From the NCBI GenBank assembly GCA_030272155.1, contig CP126202.1, forward strand, positions 248,001 to 312,000: 64,000 nt of DNA, given 5' to 3'. The notes beneath the pieces are model-generated. The model was given only the letters and a program-made list of their open reading frames with translations, was not told where the DNA came from and did no database searches. Position 1 is the stretch's first letter. Each line of letters starts with the position of its first letter. The position numbers and the translations under genes are program-made. This DNA comes from Tetradesmus obliquus. Taxonomy: Eukaryota; Chlorophyta; Chlorophyceae; Sphaeropleales; Scenedesmaceae. Shown one piece after another: positions 1-11,589 of this stretch.

Positions 1-207
1 AGCATATGCCATGCATGGCTACTGCATGCATGGTCACATGCGCATGCGACACCAAGTGGTTCACCAGCACAATGCAACGGCAGCGTTGCATGCAGGATGA
101 ACAGCACCGCTCAGGTCCTCGTCTACCTGTGCTACATCGTGAGCTGCATGTGCATCACCCTGCAAGCTGCATGCCAGCTACAGCTCCGACGTTTTCCCTT
201 CTCGCAG

Positions 208-3200
208 GTACGCCCTTCCCTGCTGGACGCGAGGCAGCTCTTCTGAAGTCTGTGCTGCAGCTGCTGTTCAGTGGTACAACTGGCCAGCCTGCCGCTGCTG
301 CTGGCACATCTGCAGCAGCAGCAGCAGCAGCTGCTGCTGCTGCTGCACCCCTGCAGCCTGGGTGGATTGGCAGGCTGGTGGACCGGGCTATGCAGTGCCG
401 CAACATCACTGCAGCATCAGAGGCGCAGCAGGTAAGCAGTCCAGCAGGCAGTGTGACATCTGCATACACCAGCTCTACATGGCACATAATCCGTGTTGCC
501 GCAAGAAGGACCAGGTTGCATGGAGTCGCTAGGCAGGTCAAGCGTGCCTGAGCTGCAGCAGCCAAGCTTGCATGAAGATGAAGACGAGGCAATGCCAACA
601 CTCGCATGAGATAGCTTCTGGCGGGCCGGTGGGATGAGCTACAGAGTATTCACAAGTTTCTGCGGCGCTGAAACTGCATGGTGCTGCCACTGGCGCTGCG
701 CCTGCTGCAGGTGCTGAAACAGGTGCTGGCTGTGCTGATGATCCGCCGCACACGTGACGAGGTGGCGGCTGAGCACTACACCATCCCTCCACAGCGCCAC
801 AGCGTGGTGGAGGTGGCGCAGCGGCACTGCGATGCTTTCATGACGAGGCAGCTGCAGAAGACGGCTCGACAGGTGGGTGATTTCCCGCACTGCAAAGGCT
901 CCTGTACGCGATGCACAGACATGCGCTGAACGCAGCGAAACACTTTGTTGCTGATATGGTTGCAGACCGTGCGTTCACCCTGTCGTGGCTCATACCGTTT
1001 AAGAAGGTGCCAAGAAACGTTTTTAACTGCAACCTCTCCAACATGAGTGTACTTGACGACGTGAGGTAGGTGAAGCACGTTTTGCGTAACAGTGGTGGCA
1101 GGCAGCTCACACGCTGGCTGCTTGCTGCATCTCAGCACAACACCTTTCAGCTGAGTCGACACGGGCGGTTTGTTTCAACATGGTGATGCGAACCTGTTGC
1201 TGTTTCTACTACTAAGACAATCTTGGCATCGATGCCCCTCACTGTCGTTGCCACTAGGCGTTTGGGGAGGTGGCTGTTGGCGAGGAGCTGCCTGCCAAAA
1301 CTGCACAGACTCTGTTTGACCGGCTGGTGGGAGCCAGCCTTCACCCGCAGGTGAGAGGGGCGCTGCTGCCCCAATCAGCTCCAATCAACTGTGCTATCTT
1401 CAGGCAAGAGTTGTAGTTGATCTTGCCAGTTGGAGGCATGCATCCGAGGGTAGTTCTGGAATCTACATGTCATAAGCTTTCCAAAACTACCTGATCACAG
1501 CTGACATGGCTTGCACCATCTGTCAGCTCACGCAAGGCATCAGCTGCTGACACGTGAAGCTGTGCACTGTGTGCATGTCAGGCAGTGTGTGCGGGTGCAA
1601 GCAGCGTCACACAGTGTGATGCTGAGGCATGTATCCCCCAGCACGGTTGTGGCGCTCACAGAAGGTGCAACTTGCACGTTTGAAACTTGCCAGCGACCAT
1701 CGGTGCAGACCAAGAGGCGTGTGCAGCAGCTCTGGCGGTCGGCTTCTGCACACAGCGCTGCCTGTAAGTTTTCTACAATGAATTTTACATACTGCATGTT
1801 ATGCTGATGTGTGGCTGTGTGCAGATTGACCGCTGCCTTACGGGCGGCGAGCAGACGCTGGACAGGTTTGGGCTCTTCACTGACCCGCATGTGTGGCTGA
1901 GGAACAACTACAACATGAGAGATGTGCAGCCACAGGTTGGTGCACGGACACATTTGGACCTCCAACTGTGCCTGTATCAACCCTGCCATGCGACCACTGC
2001 AGCGTCAGCGGCCACGCTGTTGCCTTGCGACGCATGCTTCTGCGTAGAACAGCATCTTCGTGTTGCAAGTTGGGTTTTGACGATTGTACTGCAGTTGGTG
2101 CAACTGATCTGGCTTGCACCCATACGTTGCTGCAATAATCGTCATACTGGGCGTGTGTGGGTCCTGCAGGAGAGCTCTGCAAGCACAGCCTATGTGCACA
2201 TCCTGCAAGCACATCCTGCAAGCACATCAGCACGCCACAGATGCATGTAACCAGCACCAGGCTGCTAACATCGGCAGCTGGTCCTGCTGGGTGAACCTGC
2301 AGCAAGCTGCCGGACACTGCTAAGCAAACTGTGCCTGCTGAGCTTCTGAGAGGACCTTAGGGAAATTAATTCAAGCTTCCAAGCTTCACTGCTGACGCCT
2401 TGTGCACCATGTGGGCGCCATGCAGGATGTGCTGGCAGCCCTCATGCAGGACTCCCTTTGGCTGCACAGTGTCAGCAGGGCGGCAGACCTGGCAGCAGCG
2501 GCGTACCAGCTGGCCAGCCACTTGTGCAGCCAGGACAATGAGGGCGCCCCTGACTTTCCAGGCAAGAATCCCAACTGCCGCTGCAGTTCAAGGATATGCA
2601 GAGACACCCTGTGCACAGCAAGCAGTAGACAGATGGGCAGACGTCCGCTAGATTGATGCACATGTTGTGCTGCTCACCGAAGTGCTGGCCGTGTGCTGCT
2701 CCCTGCCAAACACCCTCTTGCATTTGACAAACGTCGAGCCGTGCTTGCGAGGTATGGCAAGCACGCCTGTCAATGGCCCTGCGTGCGCTGCGTCTCTGCT
2801 GCATCTGCAGGTGCGCGGCTGGTAGTGCGGCAGGCACTCGATCTGCTGCAGAGCAGCCTGCCCTTCTACCAGCCAGGCAGCAGAAGGCCCAGGACGCTAC
2901 ATGAGCTGGACTTGCTGAGAGGCTACCCGGATGCTGACAACCCCACAACAGCCAGCTCATATCCAGCGTCAGCATGGCTACACAAGCAGGACCAGGACTG
3001 CTTGCCAGATGTGGCGTTTGGAGGCATCTGCCGCACACGCGCTGCTTATGAAGCAGCAGCACAGGACTTGACCACCAACCTGGGCCACCTGCGCCTGCTA
3101 AGCAGCAGGTTGACTGCCCCTGCAGCTGCCGCAGCAGCGTATGGGGCTGCCGCTGCAGCAGCAGCAGCAGCAGCAGCAGCGGCGGCGGCAGCGCAGCAGC

Positions 3201-5186
3201 CAGGCCTGGCTGCCGCAGCCCCTGCAGGCACAGCCGGGCTGCAGGCAAAGCTGCAGCAGGCTGGGGAGGTGCTGCAGCAGAAGCTGCTGCACTACTTTGA
3301 AAAGGCGGTGCCAGCAGAGCAGGTGAGGGCGCCGCTTGCAGCCTGTAATATTTTTGACCGCAGGTCACAAGTATGCGCTTGCCAGAGATGCCGCAGGCAA
3401 AGCTGGTCATGTTTGCGAGAGGTGCTGCAGAGTGTGTTGTTGCGGTGTGCAGGCTGCGCCGTTGTTGCCCCGTGCGTTGCACTGTCACGTCGATGTTGTG
3501 TTACATTGCATTGTTGCAGTGTGCAGTCCATGCGATAGCCAGCTGCTGGGCCTCAATGGTCAGAGGCTGGGCTTGGAGTGTGTGATGCATGGCACCTCTT
3601 GCACCTACTGTGTGGTGCATGGCACCTACTGTGTGATGCATGGCACCTACTGTGTGATGCATGGCACCTACTGTGTGATGCATGGCACCTACTGTGTGAT
3701 GCATGGCACCTACTGTGTGATGCATGGCACCTACTGTGTGATGCATGGCACCTACTGTGTGATGCATGGCACCTACTGTGTGATGCATGGCACCTACTGT
3801 GTGATGTATGGCACCTACTGTGTGATGCATGGCACCTACTGTGTGATGCATGGCACCTCTTGCACCTACTGTGTTGCAGGTGGAGGCTCTGGGTGGCTCC
3901 CTGCAGGACTGGCAGGTGCTGACGCAGCAGGCAGAGCTGGACCTGGCCCCTGCAGAGCTGCATGGCTGGTTTGGGCAGCTCAAGCAGCAGCGGCGGCTGC
4001 TCACGCGAGCTGTGGAGGAGCTGCATAGGGTGCCAGCAGTTGAAGGTGCGACCTGCTGCTCACACGCTTTTATAGTTGCCGTAGGAATAGCTGTAGATTG
4101 GACACACAACAGCAGCAGCAGCGGCAGGTGTAGCAGCAACGCCTAACAGCAATTACAGACGCGGGCTGACAGCTGACGACTGAGTTGCTGAGACCGCACA
4201 TCACACTGCGATGCCCACGACGCTGCACAGCTTGCTCAACCTGCATCGCATACCATGGGATCTGCACGTTGTGTTGCTTGCAGGCGAGCAAGGCGTGCTG
4301 CCAGGTTCTGAGTCAGCACGCTACCAGCAGCTGCTGGGTGAAGCTAGCTCTGCCCTGCTCAGCTACGGCAAGAGCTCACCGTCAGCGCCGCCGCCGCACC
4401 TGCTGCGCAAGGCGATGCTGGAAGCCGCAGCCAGGGCTGGCCTGAAGTGGCATGGGCAGGGCGTCATGTGGCAGGGCGTCATGCGCATGGATGGCTTGCT
4501 GGACATGCTGCTGCCGCTGTTTCCGGTGCGCTTGCTGTGATGATGCAAGCTCATGACCAGGCAGCAGCTACTTTTGTACCTATGGCTTGAAGCTGAGGCA
4601 AAGCTGATGTGTCTGGGGCCCCAAATTCAGCACGCTGCATTGTTGTGTGAAATTAATAAACTCAAGTTACAACATTGCTGCTAATCACTCGTGTGGCAGT
4701 GCCATGCATAGCTCACATGACATACCAGTATCTCCTGACTCCCCTGACCGCTGCAGGATGGCGAGCGGCAGCAGCAGGTTGTGTGCTGGATCAACACGCT
4801 GAGGCAGCTGTGCGACGAGCACGCAGCTGCCAGCGCAGTGGAGAAGGCAGCAGAAAAGCTGATGGCTGCTGCCAAATGGCTGGCGCCACGTGCAACCCGG
4901 CGGCCGGCACACGAGTTGCAGGTGAGAGGAAAGGCAGTACATTTTCGTGTTGGACACCTGTCGCTCACTGCTTGAGGCTCTGCCCTGAATGACCTGGTAG
5001 CTGTACATTGAACGCACACTGCCCTCTGACGCCCTCGCATGGTGTATTGCATTGGTGTGAATCGCAGCACTCGCCTGAGCGGACGTCCTACTCCTACAGC
5101 TGCAGCAGCTGGCAGAAACTGCGCATGTATTCTGCTTGCCCACTGCGCTTTCACCCGGTTCAGCAGTCCAGCACAGGAGCTGTTGT

Positions 5187-5240
<54 letters not shown>

Positions 5241-8200
5241 GATACTGCCAATCTTCTGGAGACCATGCCTGCAGTAATCACCCTGCTGAGCGACGGCTTG
5301 CTGCCTGTTGATGTGCCGTGCTGCTGCAACTGCAGCGCGAGGTCGAAAGGCTGCAGGCAGAGCTGGCGGAGCTGTGTGGCAGAACCAGCGCAGAGGTGGC
5401 GCAGCTGCTACGGGACACACAGCAGCTCAAGCAGTGAGTGTTCCTGGGGCAGCTGCTGCGGTCACCTGAGTCATCAAGTGACGATGCGCAATAACATTGC
5501 CAGTCGCTGCTGCATTTTGCGTGCTGATTGACCAGCTTTTCCGCTCGCAAGTGTGAGGTGCCACGACAATCAGAGATTCCCCAGCTTATTTATCAGTTGT
5601 CTTGTCAGGGGCTTGTACCTGGCACCCACCTTGCTGCCGCTGGAGGTTGTGCATCATGGTCGTACCATAAGTGATTAAATGCACATGCACAGCCAGCACC
5701 AGCCTGTCGCTGCCGGTGTCTGCAGCACTTGCGCCATACCTACAATGCTGGGCTCCGCTCCATTGGGGCGCGAGGCCGATGGCGTTGATGCTGGCTTGAT
5801 GGGTAACATGATGATGATGAATGCTGGGCTCCGTGCCTCGCACCTGCAACCTGCGAGAGCTGACACCTGCACATGTGGACTTCAGCATCAGCTGGAAACC
5901 AACAACCTGCTTTTTGAGCTTGGGCTTGCGTGTTGTGTGGTTGCATTGTTTGCCGCATGCGGGTCTGCTGCAGGCCGGCCAGTCAGCCAGGACGCTGCTG
6001 AGCTGTCTAATACTGCTGAGCTGCCTGGTATGGAGTGACTAATGCCTGCAGGTCTGCTGCAGGCCGGCCAGTCAGCCATGAGGCCGCTGAGCTGCTTGCT
6101 ACTGCTGAGCTGCCTGTTTTTGTGTGACTGACGCCTGCAGGTCTGCTGCAGGCCGGCCAGTCAGCCAGGACGCTGCTGAGCTGCCTGCGTTGCCAGCCGC
6201 CTGTGTTTGTGTGATTTGACGCCTGCAGGTCTGCCAGTCAGCCATGAGGCTGCTGAGCTGCCTGCTACTGCTGAGCTGCCTGTTTTTGTGTGACTAATGC
6301 CTGCAGGTCTGCTGCAGGCCGGCCAGTCAGCCATGAGGCCGCTGAGCTGCTTGCTACTGCTGAGCTGCCTGTTTTTGTGTGACTGACGCCTGCAGGTCTG
6401 CTGCAGGCCGGCCAGTCAGCCAGGACGCTGCTGAGCTGCCTGCGTTGCCAGCCGCCTGTGTTTGTGTGATTTGACGCCTGCAGGTCTGCCAGTCAGCCAT
6501 GAGGCTGCTGAGCTGCCTGCTACTGCTGAGCTGCCTGTTTTTGTGTGACTGACGCCTGCAGGTCTGCTGCAGGCCGGCCAGTCAGCCAGGACGCTGCTGA
6601 GCTGCCTGCGTTGCCAGCCGCCTGTGTTTGTGTGATTTGACGCCTGCAGGTCTGCCAGTCAGCCATGAGGCTGCTGAGCTGCCTGCTACTGCTGAGCTGC
6701 CTGTTTTTGTGTGACTGACGCCTGCAGGTCTGCTGCAGGCCGGCCAGTCAGCCAGGACGCTGCTGAGCTGCCTGCGTTGCCAGCCGCCTGTGTTTGTGTG
6801 ATTTGACGCCTGCAGGTCTGCCAGTCAGCCATGAGGCTGCTGAGCTGCCTGCTACTGCTGAGCTGCCTGTTTTTGTGTGACTGACGCCTGCAGGTCTGCT
6901 GCAGGCTGGCCAGTCAGCCGGGAGGCTGCTGAGCTGCCTGCCACTGCTTTCACGTTGACCGCCGCCTGTGTTTGTGTGATTTGACGCCTGCAGGTCTGCT
7001 GCAGGCCGGCCAGTCAGCCAGGACGCTGCTGAGCTGCCTGCGTTGCCAGCCGCCTGTGTTTGTGTGATTTGACGCCTGCAGGTCTGCCAGTCAGCCATGA
7101 GGCTGCTGAGCTGCCTGCTACTGCTGAGCTGCCTGTTTTTGTGTGACTGACGCCTGCAGGTCTGCTGCAGGCTGGCCAGTCAGCCGGGAGGCTGCTGAGC
7201 TGCCTGCCACTGCTTTCACGTTGACCGCCGCCTGTGTTTGTGTGATTTGACGCCTGCAGGTCTGCTGCAGGCCGGCCAGTCAGCCAGGACGCTGCTGAGC
7301 TGGGCTACGGGTCACTGCTGGGCCACGTGGCAGGCATGCTGCTGGGGCAGCTCAAGGATCACAAGGTGAGCGCGGTGCTGCCAGCATCACATGAACACAC
7401 ATTTGAACTCACATTTTGGAAGTTACAAGAGTAACCTCACCCGTTGGGGAGCCAATGACAGGCTCATTGGGCAGAGAAAAAAGCAACCTTAACCGGTCCT
7501 TTGAAAGGGAAGACACTACCAAATCTCATCACTTGAACATACAATTTGAACTGCACAGCTTGGTCACTGCTGGGCCACGTGGCAGGCATGCTGCTGGGGC
7601 AGCTTAAGGAACACAAGGTAAGTACTTTGAGCATGGCTGCCAGCAGCATTCGCTTACGCAGTGTGCACAGCAGAGTGTGGTCTAACAGTGGCTAGGCTGT
7701 GCTCCTGCTCCAAATGCACGTCTTCCGCACTATGGCCTTCTCCAAATGTGTGCTATTTGCTCTGACAGATGGAAGTGGTATTGGCCAGACAGTCCGGATT
7801 CAATGCATGCATGGCAGGGAGCTGCTTAAGCAGTGGCTGTACTGCTGGCCGGTGCTGTAAGTGTGTGGGCAGCCATTCTTGGTCCTGAAGAGCTGGCTGC
7901 TATGCTCCTGCTACAGGCGCGTTCCATCAGACCTTGTACGCGCCAATTGACTCCAGCACTACAATGTGTGTTGTGCCAGGTGGTGCTGGTGACGGCCAAC
8001 AACGCCAACTGACTCCAGCACTGCAAACTTGCTGTGTGCTGTGCCAGGTGGTGCTGGTGACGGCCAACAAGGTGCTGTATTGGGAGCTGCTGCGGCTGCT
8101 CATGAAGCTGGACATAGACTATGAGCACCTGGACCCAAAGGATTGGGTGGCATGCAAGCGGCTTCCGGGCAAGCTGCGGGAGGTGCCGCGCAACAGGCGC

Positions 8201-8635
8201 GAGGGGCTGGACAGGTTTAGGCAGGCGCAGGGCGGCGTGCTGGTGCTCAACGTGCTGGTGAGCGGCGGTTGCGCACCAGGCACTGGCCAGAACCACTGCT
8301 GTGAAGATTCCACCTGGATGGGAATGCCAACTTCAAAGTGGTTGCGTGCTACGTGTTGGTTGCGTCTTGCTGTGTGCAGCCGTACGTTTTTGGCAGTATA
8401 CCGTGCATGTTCATCCGTTGCGGCTGATGTGGTGGATGGTGCGAGGAGCCACAGTACTATCGTCTTGATATTCCCCTGGTGCTGTGCACGACCTGATACT
8501 GAATGCCACATCACGCCACAGCTTGACATAAAAAAAGTGTGTTGCTGCTGTTGCTGCTGCTGCGTCTTGCAGGACCCCCAGCAGGCCGTGGGCCTCACGC
8601 TGATGTGTGCGCACCACAATCTATGGTTTCAAGCA

Positions 8636-8677
<42 letters not shown>

Positions 8678-9902
8678 GCGTGTCTTACAGGACCCCCAGC
8701 AGGCTGTGGGTATCACGCTGACGTGTGCGCACCACATGTTGGTGCTGGACCCGCTGCTGGAGGAGGCCACGCTGCACCAGGTGCGCAGCGGTCGTGACAG
8801 GTTTCACCTGGATGTTTTCTATCGCTGTGTGCGCCTATCAAATAGCCAAAGCCGCAGCTGCAGATGTGGCCTTTGTTGAGGTTTGACCACATAATGCACA
8901 AGGCATGCAGCAGTCTTGAAAAGCTTGGCCTCAGACAGTTGACTGCTGCTGTTGTGATATTTGATAGGTTTGACTATATGGTAGGTCCATTGACAGCTCC
9001 GCCTGGATCTGGTCAACCTATGTTATTAACACACGTTAATTTTTTTCCCACAGACAGTTTACTGCTGCTGCATCACCGTTTGACTGCTTTGACTGGTTTG
9101 ACTGGCTGATGTGTCATCACCTGCTTCACTCCATCAATGCAGAGAAACATGGAAGGATGCTTGTTGCGCATGTCGGCCACATGAACGATGCAATTGGCTG
9201 CAAACAACTTGCTTTTTTCTGCAACTCTGATTGCAGGTTCTGAGCCGCATCCATCGGTACGGCCAGAAGCATGAGCAGCACGTGACTTTCCTGGTGGCAG
9301 CTGGCAGCATCAACAAGCTGCTGCACAACAGGTGGGCGGGCACACGCACCTGCTGATGTGGCAACGGTTTTAAGTTTTGCAACCCAGGCTTGGAATGCCG
9401 CAAATATAAACAAGTGCTTCCAGCACTTGTGTTGTCAGTGTTTACTGTCACAAGGCGTGGTCCTGCAAAGAGGGCTGGGGAGAAGCCGCATGAGCTGTGC
9501 TGTTCACCTGACTCATACAATGATACTGGTTGGTAGGCTGGCAGCGACCTCTGCAGACACAAGCCATGCATTCTTCTGTGATAACAGGCAGTGCTGTAAT
9601 TTTACTGCCGTGGCACTTGCAGGTATGTGCCCCCTGCGCTTCAGCGCTTTATGCAGCAGGGCCAACAGCAAGAGCTGCTGGAGCAGCCCGAAGCAGCAGC
9701 AGCAGCAGCAGCAGCAGCGGCAAATCCGGATGAGGCAGCAGGTGCTGCTGAGCAGCCTGCTGAAATGCCGGCAGCAGCAGCGGCTGTTGCAGCTAGAGGC
9801 CCTGAAGGGGCGGCCGTCTGCCGCAGCAGTAGGGGGGCTGGGCAGGAGCTGCCAGCAGCGCAGGTGGTTGCACTGCTGAAGCAGCACCTCGGGGTGCAGT
9901 GA
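208..9902 (+). CDS. SHPRH: SNF2-family helicase, SHPRH-like, C-terminal part (5' end outside window)
   Basis: Fifteen exons join in phase: 208-431, 711-872, 1258-1350, 1825-1935, 2426-2561 (GC donor), 2811-3322, 3880-4045, 4284-4525, 4757-4921, 5336-5433, 7260-7365, 8048-8257, 8691-8780, 9237-9331, 9623-9902, giving about 895 residues. Exon 1 holds a motif III-like GTP; exon 2 carries LMIRRTRDEVAAEH, the SNF2 motif with paired Arg. The long middle is helical and matches the insert between the two helicase lobes of plant and animal SHPRH (WINTLRQLCDEH, QQKLLHYFEKA, a coiled coil at 5336-5433). The C-lobe follows: VVLVTANKVLYWELLRLL, DPQQAVGITLTCAHH, then the motif VI-like RIHRYGQKHEQHV. The tail is Ala/Gln-rich. 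SHPRH proteins are DNA-dependent ATPases and E3 ubiquitin ligases acting on stalled replication forks. I see no RING finger in the phase-continuous chain. Family assignment is strong for SNF2 and moderate for SHPRH. Confidence 0.8.
911..1069 (+). other. Unassigned open stretch inside the first helicase introns
   Basis: A 52-codon open run starts at ATG 911 and closes with TAG at 1067-1069, directly after a good donor (GTG AG|GTAGGT). Its composition is protein-like and free of homopolymers (FKKVPRNVFNCNLSNMS). It lies between helicase exons 711-872 and 1258-1350, which join in phase without it. It could be a mobile-element scrap or an alternative exon; I recognise no family. Confidence 0.2.
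3580..3879 (+). repeat. 21-bp minisatellite ending at a 3' splice site
   Basis: About 13 near-perfect copies of a 21-bp unit (core TGTGATGCATGGCACCTAC) fill the end of the helicase intron before the exon at 3880. The real acceptor, CACCTACTGTGTTGCAG, is itself a variant of the unit, so the array seems to have grown from the intron's 3' end. The unit length is a multiple of three and one frame stays open through the array, but that frame does not join the exon chain. Confidence 0.9.
5188..5239 (+). repeat. (GCA)17 microsatellite in an intron
   Basis: An uninterrupted run of about 17 GCA/CAG triplets lies in the helicase intron between exons 4757-4921 and 5336-5433. It is one of the longest pure runs in the window, with those at 14377-14424, 30135-30183, 36631-36684, 41970-42026 and 58834-58886. 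Confidence 0.95.
5960..7259 (+). repeat. Tandem array of intron-end/exon-start junctions (two alternating monomers of ~80-90 bp)
   Basis: About 14 monomers of two types alternate, with higher-order spacings near 171 and 258 bp. Type A reads CTGCAGGTCTGCTGCAGGCC... through GACGCTGCTGAGCTG; type B is a shortened form beginning CTGCAGGTCTGCCAGTCAGCC. Each monomer repeats the acceptor (GCCTGCAG followed by GTCTGC) and the first ~45 nt of the exon that is completed only after the last copy, at 7260-7365. After those ~45 nt each unit runs into intron-like sequence (TGTTTGTGTGATTTGACGC) leading to the next acceptor. The array is therefore made of duplicated splice junctions. Confidence 0.9.
7566..7617 (+). 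pseudogene. Second copy of helicase exon 7260-7365 (3' part plus donor)
   Basis: The stretch repeats the last ~52 nt of the 7260-7365 exon with two or three changes (GATCACAAG becomes GAACACAAG) and keeps a donor, GTAAGT, that is stronger than the original. It lacks the exon start. Using both copies would duplicate GHVAGMLLGQLK, so I treat the first as the real exon and this one as an extra or alternative 3' end. Confidence 0.6.
7970..8012 (+). pseudogene. Partial copy of acceptor and start of exon 8048-8257
   Basis: The acceptor and first codons of the exon (GTGCCAG, then GTGGTGCTGGTGACGGCC) appear here about 71 bp upstream of the real exon, then diverge into a TGA. It is a decoy junction. 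Confidence 0.7.
8573..8618 (+). pseudogene. Partial copy of acceptor and start of exon 8691-8780
   Basis: GACCCCCAGCAGGCCGTGGG after a CTTGCAG acceptor duplicates the start of the DPQQAVG exon 118 bp upstream of the full copy. It diverges after about 46 nt, just before codons for the conserved MLVLDPLLEEA part, so it cannot replace the real exon. Confidence 0.75.
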
Positions 9903-11062
9903 GTTGTGCGTCTTTTTCCTGGCACGTTGCTGGGAGTCATTGTCTGGCAGGCCCTGCCAGGCTGCCGGGCAGCTGCAAGAGCCACAGTGACGCAATGATG
10001 TAGCGACTCTATGCGTTTGCAGGTACCTGTAGGGTTGATGTCGAGTACAACCCAACGTTTGTTCCACGGTTTCTGTGCTAGCTGACTCAGCTAGGGACTC
10101 GAAGTGCAGCTCTCAAGCTTGATCAGATCTGCCTGCAAAGCGCCACCGGCTATTGCGTCATAAGAAGATCTTCTTACTGTCTAGACAGTGTTGCCAACAC
10201 TACGGTGTGGCTGGCGACCAACCATGATCATGGTCACACAAAGACTGCTGACTCGGCAATCCATTGCGACTTTGGTCGCACAGCATAATAACTAATAGCC
10301 TACTACTAGTAGCCGGACGCCTCTGCAGACGCCGTTGTAGCAAGATGTGGTGACTCAAGCCATTAACTCCAGTGAAGTCACCACCCAGCGGTTGCCACAA
10401 GCATGCATGGCATATAGCTGCATGGCAGTCGTTGGTCTCAACTTCAGTTGAAATCCTGGTGCATTAGGGGAAGCCTGGTTGGTACCTTGCATGGACATCA
10501 TACATTGCACATAGAGGCTTCAAGGCACCAATATTGTTGTGCACATTGTCCCGTACGCCGTGGGAAACACAGCACCCAGCTTGCGCACTAGAATCAAAGA
10601 AAGTTACAGGCAGCACAACCACACAAAGCCATGAATTAGGCAGCCACTTGCATGCCTCGTATACTGATGGGCTCTGCACCCTACCATCAAGCACCAGCAA
10701 GTACGAGCTTACCATGTGCATGCACTACACAGTGGCAGCATGCTGTCACAGTGTCCCATCATCACGACAACACTATGTTGCCAGCAAAAAACGGCAGCTG
10801 CTCCCATCCACAACACGACACATCTGCACTATGACTATGCAATGGCACTGCCGCAACAATGCCTGAAGCACAAAGATCCAATACGCTTGCTGCTGCTGCT
10901 GCTGCTGCTGCTCTGCTGCTGCCGCAGCATTGTGATCGGCTTGCTGCTGACAGCTCTGACCAAGTACCAGCTCAAACAAATGCCACCAGTGCCTGCTCCA
11001 CAGCTGCTGCGCTGCTGCTGCCCCTGCGGCAGCTGAAGAGTGCTACTGCCGCTGCTGCTTAT
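9903..11062. other. Intergenic region between helicase and UMP1
   Basis: This holds the 3' flank of the helicase gene and no exon chain I can support. It contains short dyads around 10290-10316 and a CTG run at 10888-10920. The nearest gene to the right is on the opposite strand, so the genes converge here. Confidence 0.5.
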
Positions 11063-11501
11063 AACATGGGCCGTGTCAGTGGCTTGGTCGCCATGCCCAG
11101 CCTCGCCTCCATCTGCGAGTGCAGCTCCACGGGCTGATCCACACTGTGCTCAGGCAGGCCCAGGTAGGACTCAAACCCAAAGGCATCCAGCTCCCCTGTC
11201 ACGCTGCTGCTGCTTCCATCACCGCCACTGCTGCCACATCTACCACCGCCGCTCCTGTCACTGCTGCTGCTGCTCAGGGTGCAGCTGCTGCCACTGCTGC
11301 CAACTAGAACATGGGCCGTGTCAGTGGCTTGGTCGCCATGCCCAGCCGTGCCTCCATCTGCGAGTGCAACTCCACAGGCTGAAGCCAGCTGCTGCCGTTG
11401 CTGCTGCTGCCGCCGCCGCTGCCAACTAGAACATGGGCCATGTCAGTGGCTTGGTGGCCACGCCCAGGCGCGCCTCCATCTGCGAGTGCAGCTCCACGGC
11501 T
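11063..11501 (-). pseudogene. Three truncated copies of the UMP1 C-terminal coding end
   Basis: Segments at 11063-11198, 11308-11381 and 11429-11501 each repeat the end of UMP1 exon 3, beginning at the same boundary beside the stop codon (AACATGGGCC...GTGTCAG...CTTGG on the plus strand). The first copy extends ~135 bp into the exon, the others ~72 bp. They lie 3' of the functional stop at 11590 on the UMP1 strand, separated by CTG/CCG-rich filler. Confidence 0.85.
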
Positions 11502-11589
11502 GATCGCTGCTGCTGCTGCTGCCGCTGTTGCTGCTGCTATGCCGCCACCACCGGCTGTTGTCAGCTACTGCTGCTGCTGCCGCTGCTGC

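Noticed and set aside
3580-3870. Array of regular repeats that could be read as CRISPR
   Set aside because: Units are contiguous 21-bp repeats without spacers, in a eukaryotic intron.
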